Assembly (NCBI GenBank): GCA_032251315.1
Contig: JAVVEE010000010.1
Span: 1 to 47,286 of the forward strand
DNA: 47,286 nt
Origin: LH-M37 sp032251315
GTDB lineage: Bacteria > Pseudomonadota > Gammaproteobacteria > SZUA-229
Reading direction: 5' to 3'
Of this stretch, positions 34,584-43,193 are shown one piece after another. The notes under the pieces are model-generated. The model saw nothing but the letters and a program-made list of their open reading frames with translations. It did no database searches and was not told the DNA's origin. Each line of letters opens with the position of its first letter. Position 1 is the stretch's first letter. The translations under genes and the position numbers were made by a program.

Positions 34584-35139
34584 AGACAGCCATTAGCTCA
34601 GTTTCTTTTTTAGCCAGCACTTCGTCAATTTTGGCAACATAACTATCAGTCAATTTTTGAATCGTCTCTTCCGCCTTTCTAGACTCGTCCTCGCTTACCT
34701 CTTTCTCTTTCAATAATTCCTTGATGTCACTGTTCGCATCCCGGCGGATATTTCTGATGGCGATACGGCCATTCTCAGCTTCATTTCTAACCACGCGCAC
34801 CAGATCATGTCGACGTTCTTCAGTGAGCTGGGGCATGGGAATTCGAATAACCGTACCGGCTGTTGCCGGATTCAGACCCAGATCGGATTTCATGATGGCC
34901 TTTTCAATGGCTTTCACCATGTCCTTTTCCCAGGGGGTGATCGACAGGGTCCGGGCATCTTCAACCGAGACATTAGCGACCTGAGACAGGGGTGTTGCCG
35001 CGCCATAGTAGTCAACCATGATGTGGTCGAGCAAACTGGGATGGGCGCGACCGGTACGGATCTTGGTCAAATCTGAGCGAAAAGATTCGACACTCTTGCC
35101 CATGCGGTCTTCGGCGTCTTTAATTATTTCATCAATCAT
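34582..35139 (-). CDS. frr: Ribosome recycling factor
   Basis: RRF splits post-termination ribosomes together with EF-G. It has 185 residues, the standard length, with MIDEIIKDAEDRMGKSVESF, KIRTGRAHPSLLD, and IPMPQLTEERRHDLVR. The natural C-terminus KKETELMAV is intact. Its TAG stop is formed where the gene meets the palindromic element. The ATG overlaps the pyrH stop by one base (TGATG). Confidence 0.97.
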   Translation of the reverse strand: MIDEIIKDAEDRMGKSVESFRSDLTKIRTGRAHPSLLDHIMVDYYGAATPLSQVANVSVEDARTLSITPWEKDMVKAIEKAIMKSDLGLNPATAGTVIRIPMPQLTEERRHDLVRVVRNEAENGRIAIRNIRRDANSDIKELLKEKEVSEDESRKAEETIQKLTDSYVAKIDEVLAKKETELMAV

Positions 35140-35870
35140 CAGGTTTCTCCCATAACGACTTCAGTCCCTATAGACTGGTTTCTTACAGCCTCAGGCAGCG
35201 CGCCTGCCTCATTCAAATTAAATATGCGTAACGGTAATTTGTTGTCTCGACATAGCACCACCGCTGTCGCATCCATGACCTTCAAATCCTTTTCCAGAAC
35301 TTCGTCATAACTTAATCTTTCATACCGTTTTGCATCCGGATTTTTCATCGGATCGGAATCAAACACACCATTTACTTTGGTGGCTTTCATTATAACATCC
35401 GCCTTGATTTCAACAGCACGTAAGCAACCTGCAGTATCAGTGGTAAAAAAGGGATTACCCGTACCCGCTGCAAAGATGACTACCCGCGAATTGCGCAAGT
35501 ACTCCATCGCACCACGGTGGGTATATTCCTCACAAATACGATGCATGCTCAAGGCCGACATCACGCTTGCCGGCTGACCGATTTTTTCCAGCGCATCCTG
35601 CATAGCCAGGCTATTCATTACCGTGGCCAGCATGCCCAGATGGTCGCCTGCGACCCTGTCCATACCGGATTCCACTAACCCTGCACCGCGGAAAATGTTC
35701 CCCCCGCCAATAACCAGAGCCACTTCGACGCCCATTTCAACGACTTCTGCAATTTCCCTGGCGACGCGATTAATCATGGTGGGATCAATACCATAATCCA
35801 GCTCAGCCATGAGTGCTTCGCCGCTTAGTTTAATTAGTACTCTTTTATATAAGGTGGATTTTGATGTCAT
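35139..35870 (-). CDS. pyrH: UMP kinase
   Basis: PyrH phosphorylates UMP to UDP for nucleotide and UDP-sugar supply. It has 243 residues from the ATG at 35870 (TSKSTLYKRVLIKLSGEAL); upstream in-frame starts would run back into the terminator. The amino-acid-kinase motifs are VALVIGGGNIFRGAG, DHLGMLATVMNSLAM, and GNPFFTTDTAGCLRA. A terminator-like hairpin lies 23 bases upstream, so expression may depend on read-through from rpsB-tsf. Confidence 0.97.
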   Translation of the reverse strand: MTSKSTLYKRVLIKLSGEALMAELDYGIDPTMINRVAREIAEVVEMGVEVALVIGGGNIFRGAGLVESGMDRVAGDHLGMLATVMNSLAMQDALEKIGQPASVMSALSMHRICEEYTHRGAMEYLRNSRVVIFAAGTGNPFFTTDTAGCLRAVEIKADVIMKATKVNGVFDSDPMKNPDAKRYERLSYDEVLEKDLKVMDATAVVLCRDNKLPLRIFNLNEAGALPEAVRNQSIGTEVVMGET

Positions 35871-35892
35871 AAGTATACCGAACATGCTACAC

Positions 35893-35922
35893 AAAAAACC
35901 GGGCCAAATATCCCGGTTTTTT
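35893..35922 (-). terminator. Intrinsic terminator between tsf and pyrH
   Basis: Reading leftward, AAAAAACCGGG, an 8-base loop, and CCCGGTTTTTT form an 11-bp perfect stem ending in six Ts. Only 26 bases separate it from the tsf stop. It should partly end rpsB-tsf transcripts before pyrH. Confidence 0.85.
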
Positions 35923-35948
35923 GTTTTTTTACATTATTGCCTAATTGT

Positions 35949-36836
35949 TTAGCCTGCGCCTAGCTGGGCCTTTACTTCGTCGGCAAAGTTTTCCTGTTTT
36001 TTCTCGATGCCTTCGCCCACTTCGTATCGAACAAAGCGAACCACGGTGGCACCCGCTTCATTCAGCAGATCACCGACTGTTTTGTCCGGATCTTTAATAA
36101 ACGGTTGACCCACTAAGGTAATCTCGGCCAGATATTTGCGGATACGTCCTTCCAGCATTTTCTCTACAATTTCAGCAGGCTTGCCACTTTCCAGCGCCTG
36201 GGCACGAAGAATTTCTTTTTCCTTCTCCAGCACTTCAGGAGAGACATCGGCTTCTGATATATACAGGGGATTACTGGCGGCAATGTGCATGGCGATGTCC
36301 TTGATCAGTTCATCGTTACCATTTTCCATTTCCACGAGTACGCTCATGCGTAGCCCGTGCGAGTAACTGCCAAATGTACCATTAGTGGTTTCCAGCAACT
36401 CAAAACGGCGAACCTGAATGTTCTCACCGATCTTGGCAACCATCATCTGACGAACTTCTTCGATCGTCTCGCCACCTTCAGCAATAGGCAGCGTCACTAG
36501 CTCTTCAACCGATTTGGGCTGTTTTGCCAGTGCTGTTTTTGCTATTGAAGTCGCAAACGACATAAACTCATCGCCACCGGAAACAAAATCTGTTTCACAG
36601 TTAACTTCCAGAATAACGGCCTTTTTTCCATCTTCACTGATCTCTACTGCAATACGACCTTCAGCGGCAATACGTCCCGCCTTCTTGTCCGCTGAAGCCA
36701 GACCTGACTTGCGCATATTTTCGATTGCTGTATCAATGTTTCCATCTGCTTCCTGCAGGGCTTTTTTGCACTCCATCATGCCTGAGCCGGTACGCTCACG
36801 CAGTTCTTTAACCATAGCAGCTGTGATCTGCATCAT
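35949..36836 (-). CDS. tsf: Translation elongation factor Ts
   Basis: EF-Ts exchanges GDP for GTP on EF-Tu. It has 295 residues, slightly over the usual size. The N-terminal domain ITAAMVKELRERTGSGMMEC and KKALQEADGNIDTAIENMR is diagnostic, and the core has LEVNCETDFVS with the conserved TDFV tetrapeptide. It follows rpsB by 45 bases. Either of two adjacent ATGs could be the start. Confidence 0.97.
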   Translation of the reverse strand: MMQITAAMVKELRERTGSGMMECKKALQEADGNIDTAIENMRKSGLASADKKAGRIAAEGRIAVEISEDGKKAVILEVNCETDFVSGGDEFMSFATSIAKTALAKQPKSVEELVTLPIAEGGETIEEVRQMMVAKIGENIQVRRFELLETTNGTFGSYSHGLRMSVLVEMENGNDELIKDIAMHIAASNPLYISEADVSPEVLEKEKEILRAQALESGKPAEIVEKMLEGRIRKYLAEITLVGQPFIKDPDKTVGDLLNEAGATVVRFVRYEVGEGIEKKQENFADEVKAQLGAG

Positions 36837-36881
36837 TTCACCTCTTTAAAAATATTAGTGTATTCAGAGCCGAATTATGAC

Positions 36882-37868
36882 TTATTCAGCATCTTTATCA
36901 GCGGCTTCCACCTTGGCGGCGGCTTTCTTTTTGGGCGCAGCTTTCTTCTTCGGTGCAGCTTTCTTTTCTTCCGCTACCGCTTCTACCGCAACATCTTCAG
37001 CCGGCGCTTCTTTAGTTTTTGTTGTTGCTGGCTTTGCGGCGGCTTTCTTTTCTTCCGTTACCGCTTCCACTGCAACATCTTCAGTCGGTGCTTCTGTTGC
37101 TACAGGCTTTGCGGCCGCTTTCTTCCTGGGTGCTGCTTTAGCGGGCTTCTCGGCAGGTGCCGGTTCTTCAGATTTTTGCATAACTGCTGCTGCACGACCT
37201 TCAATCACTGCATCTGCAACACCCTGGGTGTAGAGGCGAAGTGCTTTGATCGCATCATCGTTACCGGGAATAACGTAGTCAATTCCATCCGGTGAGTTAT
37301 TGGTATCAACAATACCGAATACTGGAATACCCAGTGTTTTCGCTTCCAGCACGGCAATGTTTTCGTGACCGACATCGATAACGAAAAGCGCGTCAGGCAA
37401 ACTTTTCATGCCCTTGATACCACCGAGAATTTTCTCTTTCTTTTCCATTTCCCGAGTCAGACCCAGCGCTTCTTTCTTGATCAGGCGATCAAACGAGCCA
37501 TTAGTAGACATCTCTTCCAGTTCGATCAGGCGCTGGATTGACTGGCGTATTGTCGCGAAGTTGGTCAACATACCGCCTAACCAGCGGTGATTAATGAAAG
37601 GCATGCCACAACGTGTTGCTTCTTCGCCTACAACCAGGCGTGCAGCGCGCTTGGTGCCGACAAAAAGGATGGTGCCTCTCTGTGATGCAATCTTGCCTAA
37701 AGCATTAACCGCATCATTATACATGGGTAATGTTTTCTCAAGATTGATAATATGGATTTTGTTACGTGCACCAAAAATGTATTGATTCATTTTTGGATTC
37801 CAGAAACGAGTTTGATGACCGAAGTGAACGCCGGCTTCAAGCATTTGACGCATAGTTACATTAGACAT
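36882..37868 (-). CDS. rpsB: 30S ribosomal protein S2 with a long charged C-terminal tail
   Basis: Structural protein of the small subunit and first gene of the cluster. I chose the ATG at 37868 (SNVTMRQMLEAGVHFGHQTR), which has GGAG eight bases upstream. The protein has 328 residues; E. coli S2 has 241. The S2 fold is complete by about residue 230 (VADAVIEGRAAAV). The last 95 or so residues are Lys, Ala, Glu and Pro rich and contain two similar blocks (EAPTEDVAVEAVTEEKKAAA and EAPAEDVAVEAVAEEKKAAP). The frame and ending look genuine. Confidence 0.97.
   Translation of the reverse strand: MSNVTMRQMLEAGVHFGHQTRFWNPKMNQYIFGARNKIHIINLEKTLPMYNDAVNALGKIASQRGTILFVGTKRAARLVVGEEATRCGMPFINHRWLGGMLTNFATIRQSIQRLIELEEMSTNGSFDRLIKKEALGLTREMEKKEKILGGIKGMKSLPDALFVIDVGHENIAVLEAKTLGIPVFGIVDTNNSPDGIDYVIPGNDDAIKALRLYTQGVADAVIEGRAAAVMQKSEEPAPAEKPAKAAPRKKAAAKPVATEAPTEDVAVEAVTEEKKAAAKPATTKTKEAPAEDVAVEAVAEEKKAAPKKKAAPKKKAAAKVEAADKDAE
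36955..37095 (-). repeat. Internal 57-bp duplication in the rpsB tail
   Basis: Copies at 36955-37011 and 37039-37095 are offset by 84 bases and differ at a handful of mostly third-codon positions. They encode the two EDVAVEAV blocks of the S2 tail. The preserved protein sequence and scattered silent changes suggest an old duplication under selection. Confidence 0.8.
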
Positions 37869-38011
37869 GATTTTATCTCCAAAAGGGTTTTGCCTCCATA
37901 CACCCCATGCCATAACCGTTATTTAAACGGCACCCAATCGCATGTGACGGTATATGTGCGTAGTAAAATTCGATATAGTCTGTCCTGAGACAGCAACAAT
38001 ATCGCGTTAAG

Positions 38012-38030
38012 GCTCAAGCAATTCTTGAGC
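38012..38030 (-). promoter_or_regulatory. Hairpin at the 5' end of the rpsB leader
   Basis: A perfect 7-bp inverted repeat with a 5-base loop sits at the predicted 5' end of the rpsB transcript. It may stabilise the mRNA or take part in S2 feedback; no T-run follows. Confidence 0.45.
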
Positions 38031-38038
38031 GCGGCGGC

Positions 38039-38067
38039 TTTATACCATATTGATGATAAATAAACAA
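38039..38067 (-). promoter_or_regulatory. Sigma-70 promoter for rpsB-tsf
   Basis: Reading leftward, TTGTTT, a 17-base spacer, and TATAAA, with TGG directly before the -10 (extended -10). The start point would be near 38031, about 160 bases before the rpsB ATG. Confidence 0.65.
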
Positions 38068-38116
38068 CGCTTTAAGCCCTGCCCAGCACGGCCTAATTCA
38101 ACCATAAACCGCTGAT

Positions 38117-38122
38117 TATAAT
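38117..38122 (+). promoter_or_regulatory. -10 box for map
   Basis: A perfect TATAAT lies 12 bases before the map ATG. The -35 region is poor. Transcripts from it would have a leader of only about six bases. Confidence 0.4.
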
Positions 38123-38134
38123 ACGATTATTACC

Positions 38135-38902
38135 ATGACCATACATATAAAAAATAAACAGGAAATTGAAAAAATGCGCATTGCCGGTCGATTAGCCGGG
38201 GAAGTGCTGCAAATGATTCGCCCCCACGTCCAGGCCGGTATAACCACCGACGAGCTGGATCGAATTTGCCATGATTATATAGTGAATGTGCAAAAAGCCA
38301 TTCCAGCCCCCCTGAATTACCACGGCTTCCCGAAATCCATCTGCACATCGGTGAACCATCAGGTCTGCCACGGCATCCCCAGCAATAAAAAGCTGAAAAA
38401 GGGCGATATACTCAATATTGATATCACGATCATCAAAGACGGCTTCCATGGCGACACCAGCAAGATGTTTTTTATCGGCGAGCCGCCTGTAAAAGCTGCA
38501 CGTGTATCACAGGTGGCGCTGGAGTGCCTTAAACTGGGTGCTGAGCAGGTCAGGCCGGGCGCCCATCTGGGTGATATCGGACACGCTATCCAGCAATACG
38601 CAGAATCACAACACTGCTCTGTTGTTAGAGAATATTGCGGCCATGGCATTGGTCTCGGCTTTCATGAAGACCCGCAGGTGTTGCATTACGGCAAGGCGGG
38701 CACCGGTATCGAACTTGAGCCCGGCATGATTTTCACCATCGAACCGATGATTAACGCCGGCAAACGCCATGTAAAATTACTTAGCGACAACTGGACCGTC
38801 GTCACCAAAGACCACAGCCCTTCAGCGCAATGGGAACACACCATACTGGTCACGGAAACCGGACACGAAATTCTAACCCAGTGCCCCGGCGACGAAATCT
38901 AA
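38135..38902 (+). CDS. map: Type I methionine aminopeptidase
   Basis: Map removes the initiator Met from nascent proteins. It has 255 residues. The metal ligands lie in LNIDITIIKDGFHGDTSKMF (two Asp), EYCGHGIGLGFHEDPQVLHY (His), MIFTIEPMI (Glu) and SAQWEHTILVT (Glu). It is divergent from rpsB, the standard arrangement, and is followed closely by glnD. No clear Shine-Dalgarno is present. Confidence 0.97.
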   Translation: MTIHIKNKQEIEKMRIAGRLAGEVLQMIRPHVQAGITTDELDRICHDYIVNVQKAIPAPLNYHGFPKSICTSVNHQVCHGIPSNKKLKKGDILNIDITIIKDGFHGDTSKMFFIGEPPVKAARVSQVALECLKLGAEQVRPGAHLGDIGHAIQQYAESQHCSVVREYCGHGIGLGFHEDPQVLHYGKAGTGIELEPGMIFTIEPMINAGKRHVKLLSDNWTVVTKDHSPSAQWEHTILVTETGHEILTQCPGDEI

Positions 38903-38918
38903 ATCAGCCTTGCCCTCT

Positions 38919-41597
38919 ATGCATAATTTCAAACATCAGCCGAGCCGGAAAATCGTTCAGTTACTTGACACTGAGCAACTTAAAACCGATCTGTCTCAGC
39001 ACAGCGAAACCTGCCTGTATTATACCAAGGTGGCTGTTGCACAGATTAATGACGGTCTAAAAAACCTCTACCACCAGGGCGTCGACGTGGAGGACATCGT
39101 TTATGGCCGTGCTTACCTCATAGACCGCCTCCTGATCACCGTCTTCAAGCACCTGTTTCGCGATGTCAGCCAGACGGTGTCACTTGTCGCCGTGGGCGGC
39201 TACGGACGGGGCGAACTGCATCCTGCTTCTGATGTTGACCTGATGCTGCTACTGATTGAAAAAGAAGATGAACAGACCAAGGATGCACTGGAACGTTATC
39301 TGACCCTGCTCTGGGACAGCCGCCTTGAAATCGGTCACAGCGTACGTACTCTGGACGAGTGTGTTGCCGAAGCCGAAAAAGACATTACCGTTGTCACCAA
39401 CATCATGGAATCACGTTTGCTTACCGGCAATCAGACGCTGTTCGAGCAAATGCAGTTCAAGACCGGTCCCGACTCCATCTGGGACAGCCAGTCATATTTT
39501 CAGGCCAAACTGGAGGAGCAACTTCAGCGCAGCGGAAAGTACAACGATACCGCTTACAGTCTGGAGCCCAACATCAAGGAAAGCCAGGGCGGTTTACGCG
39601 ACATACAGATGATTGGCTGGGTCGCCAAGCGCCACTTCAATGCAAAAAATATGCAAGACCTTGTCGACAAGGATTTTTTGCAGCAGGACGAACTCAACAC
39701 CCTGATCGAAGGCCAGCGGCTGCTGTGGAAAATCCGGTGTAGCCTGCACTATCTGGCAAGTCGCCGGGAAGACCGACTGCTGTTTGATTATCAACGTGAT
39801 CTGGCAAATGAATTCGGCTTCAAGGACGGCATCAATGACCGAAACAATCAGGCCATTGAACAGTTCATGCAGCAGTATTATCGCACCGTGATGGAGCTGG
39901 GAAACCTTAATGAAATGCTGCTACAACTTTTCAGGGAAGCCATTCTTTACGCCAACAAAGCCGGCGAACCCGATATCATCAACGATGCATTTCAAACCCG
40001 CCACGGCTATCTGGAAATCCGTGACTGCGATCTTTTCAAGGAACACCCCACTGAGCTGCTGAAACTTTTCTACATCATGCAGCAGCATCCTGAAATTCAG
40101 GGCGTGCGCGCGGAAACCATACGCCTGATTCGTCACCACAAATACCTGATCGATGATAAGTTCAGAGCTTCGACTAAAGCTAAAAAACTGTTCATGAAAA
40201 TCATCAGCAACAATCGCGGCATCACTCACGAACTGCGCAGAATGAATCGATACGGCATTCTTGCCGCCTACATTCCCGCTTTTGAATCCATTGTCGGGCG
40301 CATGCAATACGATCTATTTCACGCCTATACCGTCGACCAGCACACGCTGTTTCTGATCCGGATTTTACGGCGTTTTTCAGTCACTGAATTTTGCCACGAG
40401 TTCCCTTTAGCCAGCGGCATCTTCCATCACTTAAACAAACCCGAACTGTTATATCTGGCGGGCATGTTTCATGATATCGCCAAAGGCCGCGAGGGTGATC
40501 ACGCCATTCTGGGTGCGGAAGACGCACTGGAGTTTTGCATTAGCCATAACATGGATACCGCTGATGCCGAGCTGGTAAGCTGGCTGGTTCGCAGCCACCT
40601 GATTATGTCCATGACCGCTCAACGTAAGGACATCAGTGATCCTGGTATTATTCAGGAGTTTGCCGAAAATGTCCGCAGCCTGTCCCGACTGGATTATCTC
40701 TACCTGCTGACCATCTCGGACATCCGCGCCACTAATCCAAAACAATGGAACAGCTGGAAAGATAATCTGCTGATCGAGCTTTACAACCGGACAGCATCGC
40801 TGTTACAGAAGGGGCTTGAATCCGGCATCGACAGGCCTGAAACCATTCAGCTCAATCAAACCGATGCGCTGCGCATGCTTGACCTTAAAGGCATTAGTTC
40901 ATACCAGTCAGACGACATCTGGAAAAATCTCAATGATGAATATTTTCTCCGACATACACCGGGTGAAATTGTCTGGCACACACAACTTATTTTCAATCTT
41001 AAAAACAATACTCAACCGCTGGTTAAATCACGCATCAACAACCAGAATGACAGCGTAGAACTGTTTATTTACACACCGGCGAAAGAAGGCATATTTGCAA
41101 CCGTAGTCAGCACAGTGGGGCAACTGGGCCTTAATATTGTCAGCGCCGAGGTGGTCAACTGCAAAAACGACTACGCCCTGGAAACATTCAAAATAATTTC
41201 CGACAACTATACGCTCGATGTGCTCGAACACAGTGTCTATGAAATGATTCCGGATCTATGCAAAAAACTGGCCGGCGACACAAGCCAACACATTGACTCC
41301 AGCCTGTCGACACCAAGAAGACATAAGCACTTTGATGTACCGACTACAATCACTTTTGAGAACACCAACGAGCCTGATGTTGTTCGTATTTATATCGATA
41401 CGGTCGATCGCCACGGCCTGCTCGCTATCATAGCCAAAGCCTTTATCGATTGTAATATCGGCATCCTCAGCGCGAAGATATCGACGGCTGGGGAAAAAGC
41501 CGTTGATTATTTTGATATTCGCCACAAAGATGTCGAGCAGGCGCTTGATGCCTCAATGCAGGAAAAACTAAAATTCACTTTACTGAGCTATTTATAA
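38919..41597 (+). CDS. glnD: PII uridylyltransferase / uridylyl-removing enzyme
   Basis: GlnD senses glutamine and uridylylates or deuridylylates PII proteins, the top of nitrogen control. From the ATG at 38919 it has 892 residues (a TTG three codons upstream is less likely). The nucleotidyltransferase motif is VGGYGRGELHPASDVDLMLL, the HD domain contains AGMFHDIAKGREGDHAILG, and two ACT domains follow (about 710-790 and 820-892). With PtsP it gives two nitrogen-signal proteins in this window. map-glnD-dapE is a familiar gammaproteobacterial order. Confidence 0.96.
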   Translation: MHNFKHQPSRKIVQLLDTEQLKTDLSQHSETCLYYTKVAVAQINDGLKNLYHQGVDVEDIVYGRAYLIDRLLITVFKHLFRDVSQTVSLVAVGGYGRGELHPASDVDLMLLLIEKEDEQTKDALERYLTLLWDSRLEIGHSVRTLDECVAEAEKDITVVTNIMESRLLTGNQTLFEQMQFKTGPDSIWDSQSYFQAKLEEQLQRSGKYNDTAYSLEPNIKESQGGLRDIQMIGWVAKRHFNAKNMQDLVDKDFLQQDELNTLIEGQRLLWKIRCSLHYLASRREDRLLFDYQRDLANEFGFKDGINDRNNQAIEQFMQQYYRTVMELGNLNEMLLQLFREAILYANKAGEPDIINDAFQTRHGYLEIRDCDLFKEHPTELLKLFYIMQQHPEIQGVRAETIRLIRHHKYLIDDKFRASTKAKKLFMKIISNNRGITHELRRMNRYGILAAYIPAFESIVGRMQYDLFHAYTVDQHTLFLIRILRRFSVTEFCHEFPLASGIFHHLNKPELLYLAGMFHDIAKGREGDHAILGAEDALEFCISHNMDTADAELVSWLVRSHLIMSMTAQRKDISDPGIIQEFAENVRSLSRLDYLYLLTISDIRATNPKQWNSWKDNLLIELYNRTASLLQKGLESGIDRPETIQLNQTDALRMLDLKGISSYQSDDIWKNLNDEYFLRHTPGEIVWHTQLIFNLKNNTQPLVKSRINNQNDSVELFIYTPAKEGIFATVVSTVGQLGLNIVSAEVVNCKNDYALETFKIISDNYTLDVLEHSVYEMIPDLCKKLAGDTSQHIDSSLSTPRRHKHFDVPTTITFENTNEPDVVRIYIDTVDRHGLLAIIAKAFIDCNIGILSAKISTAGEKAVDYFDIRHKDVEQALDASMQEKLKFTLLSYL

Positions 41598-41604
41598 TAA
41601 CCCT

Positions 41605-42732
41605 ATGTCCGACACACTTGACCTTGCTAAAACACTAATCGCGCGCCCCTCACTAACTCCGGACGATCATGGTTGTCAGGAAATGATTGCGCGTTACCTG
41701 CAACCTCTGGGCTTTAATATTGAAAACATGAAGTTCGGCGAAGTTGATAATCTCTGGGCGCGCTTCGGCACTGATGGGCCATTATTCGTCTTCGCCGGAC
41801 ATACCGATGTAGTTCCTACCGGCCCCCATGAGCAATGGTCGCACCCTCCTTTTGAGCCCACCCTTGTTGGCGACACCCTGTACGGTCGCGGTGCCGCTGA
41901 TATGAAAAGCAGCATTGCCGCAATGATGGTTGCCTGCAAAGCACTGTTCGAATCCGGCACTCCTGTAAAAGGCTCTATCGCCTTTTTGATCACCAGCGAC
42001 GAGGAAGGCCCTGCACACGATGGAACCGTACGGGTCATTGAAACACTTCAGGCCCGTAATGAAAAAATCGACTGGTGCCTTGTCGGCGAACCGTCAAGCA
42101 CTGACACTGTGGGTGATGTGATAAAAAACGGCCGTCGTGGTTCGATCTCCGGCACCCTGACTATACATGGTCATCAAGGTCATATTGCTTATCCCCAGCT
42201 CGCTGAAAACCCCATCCATCTGTTCGCGCCGGCACTAAATGAATTAGTGACAGAACACTGGGATGAGGGCAATGAATTCTTCCCGCCCACCAGTTTCCAG
42301 GTTTCGAACATTAATGCGGGCACGGGAGCGACCAACGTCATACCCGGCGACCTGGAGGTGCTGTTCAATCTGCGCTTCTCCACCGAACTGACCCACACCG
42401 AAATACAGAAACGTGTTGAGGATATATTAGACAGCCACAACCTTAACTACTCCCTGGACTGGTCGGTTTCCGGCCAGCCGTTTCTTACCGCAAGTGGCGC
42501 ACTGGTAAGTGCGGCTCAAGGCGCAATCAAAGAGGTGTGCGATATCGATACCGAGCTATCCACGGCCGGCGGCACATCCGATGGTCGCTTTATCGCGCCC
42601 ACCGGCGCACAGGTGGTTGAACTGGGCCCGGTTAACGAGAGCATCCATAAAATTGACGAAAACGTTAATATTAACGATCTGGAGAAACTGACCCGTATTT
42701 ACCAAAGCATTCTTGTTAAATTACTGACCTGA
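41605..42732 (+). CDS. dapE: Succinyl-diaminopimelate desuccinylase
   Basis: DapE releases LL-diaminopimelate in the succinylase branch of lysine and peptidoglycan precursor synthesis. It is an M20 di-zinc amidase of 375 residues. FAGHTDVVPTGP holds the first metal His and nearby Asp, YGRGAADMKSS the bridging Asp, and TSDEEGPAHDGT the catalytic Glu pair; ELGPVNESIHKIDENV ends the active site. It starts seven bases after glnD. Confidence 0.96.
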   Translation: MSDTLDLAKTLIARPSLTPDDHGCQEMIARYLQPLGFNIENMKFGEVDNLWARFGTDGPLFVFAGHTDVVPTGPHEQWSHPPFEPTLVGDTLYGRGAADMKSSIAAMMVACKALFESGTPVKGSIAFLITSDEEGPAHDGTVRVIETLQARNEKIDWCLVGEPSSTDTVGDVIKNGRRGSISGTLTIHGHQGHIAYPQLAENPIHLFAPALNELVTEHWDEGNEFFPPTSFQVSNINAGTGATNVIPGDLEVLFNLRFSTELTHTEIQKRVEDILDSHNLNYSLDWSVSGQPFLTASGALVSAAQGAIKEVCDIDTELSTAGGTSDGRFIAPTGAQVVELGPVNESIHKIDENVNINDLEKLTRIYQSILVKLLT

Positions 42733-42796
42733 ATCCATAGTTTAAACGTGGATGCAGGTTACCGGCCTAAAAAAACAAGCTAATCAGGAGTAAAAA

Positions 42797-43180
42797 ATGA
42801 ATCTCGAAAAAGTTATTTTCAGTTTTTTTATGATATTAGCCTTAACGCTTAACTTCGGTTTTTTTTATGGCGACGTCGCCAACCCCGATCATCATGATAT
42901 TTATGAGCTATTTGCTGTAGTCGTCATTAACCTGATAGCCACGGTACTCAAATTCGGCGACCGCTCGCAACTGGGCGCCATGTTGCTGGCTTCCAGCCTG
43001 GTGGCTGTCGTGCAGTTAATTTCCGCCGTGCTGGTCTGGACTTTTGCGGTTCACATTCAGCAGGTTGGTCTAACACCGGCGGTTATGGCCACCATCATTT
43101 CACTCAGTGGCGGCGCTTTATTAGCCAACATTATCTCCGTTATTCTGCTGATGATGGAAACCGCCATGCTTCGTCGCTAA
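42797..43180 (+). CDS. Small membrane protein, DUF6394-like
   Basis: A 127-residue polytopic protein with four hydrophobic segments (about 5-25, 37-50, 60-85, 95-122). A GGAG ribosome-binding site precedes the ATG. The loop GDVANPDHHDIYELF and the motif NLIATVLKFGDRSQLGAML look like the uncharacterised DUF6394 proteins; this name is from memory. It ends 13 bases before the K+ channel gene, so they should be one operon and it may be an accessory or modulatory subunit. Confidence 0.7.
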   Translation: MNLEKVIFSFFMILALTLNFGFFYGDVANPDHHDIYELFAVVVINLIATVLKFGDRSQLGAMLLASSLVAVVQLISAVLVWTFAVHIQQVGLTPAVMATIISLSGGALLANIISVILLMMETAMLRR

Positions 43181-43193
43181 AGAATGCCTCCCT

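Larger units (their letters stand above)
37869..38134. other. Divergent control region between rpsB and map
   Basis: No gene is present. It holds a strong leftward promoter for rpsB (38039-38067), a roughly 160-base rpsB leader with two hairpins (GCTCAAG/CTTGAGC at 38012-38030 and TGTC/GACA at 37981-37992), and a rightward TATAAT just before map. The leader is long enough for S2 autoregulation as known in E. coli. Confidence 0.6.

Noticed and set aside
36877..37233. Plus-strand frame rich in Ala, Phe and Ser opposite the rpsB tail
   Set aside because: A mirror of the repetitive Lys/Ala codons of the S2 tail; not a real membrane protein.
42733..42753. ATCCA/TGGAT hairpin with GTTTAAAC after dapE
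   Set aside because: The stem is only five base pairs and no T-run follows, so I do not call a terminator.
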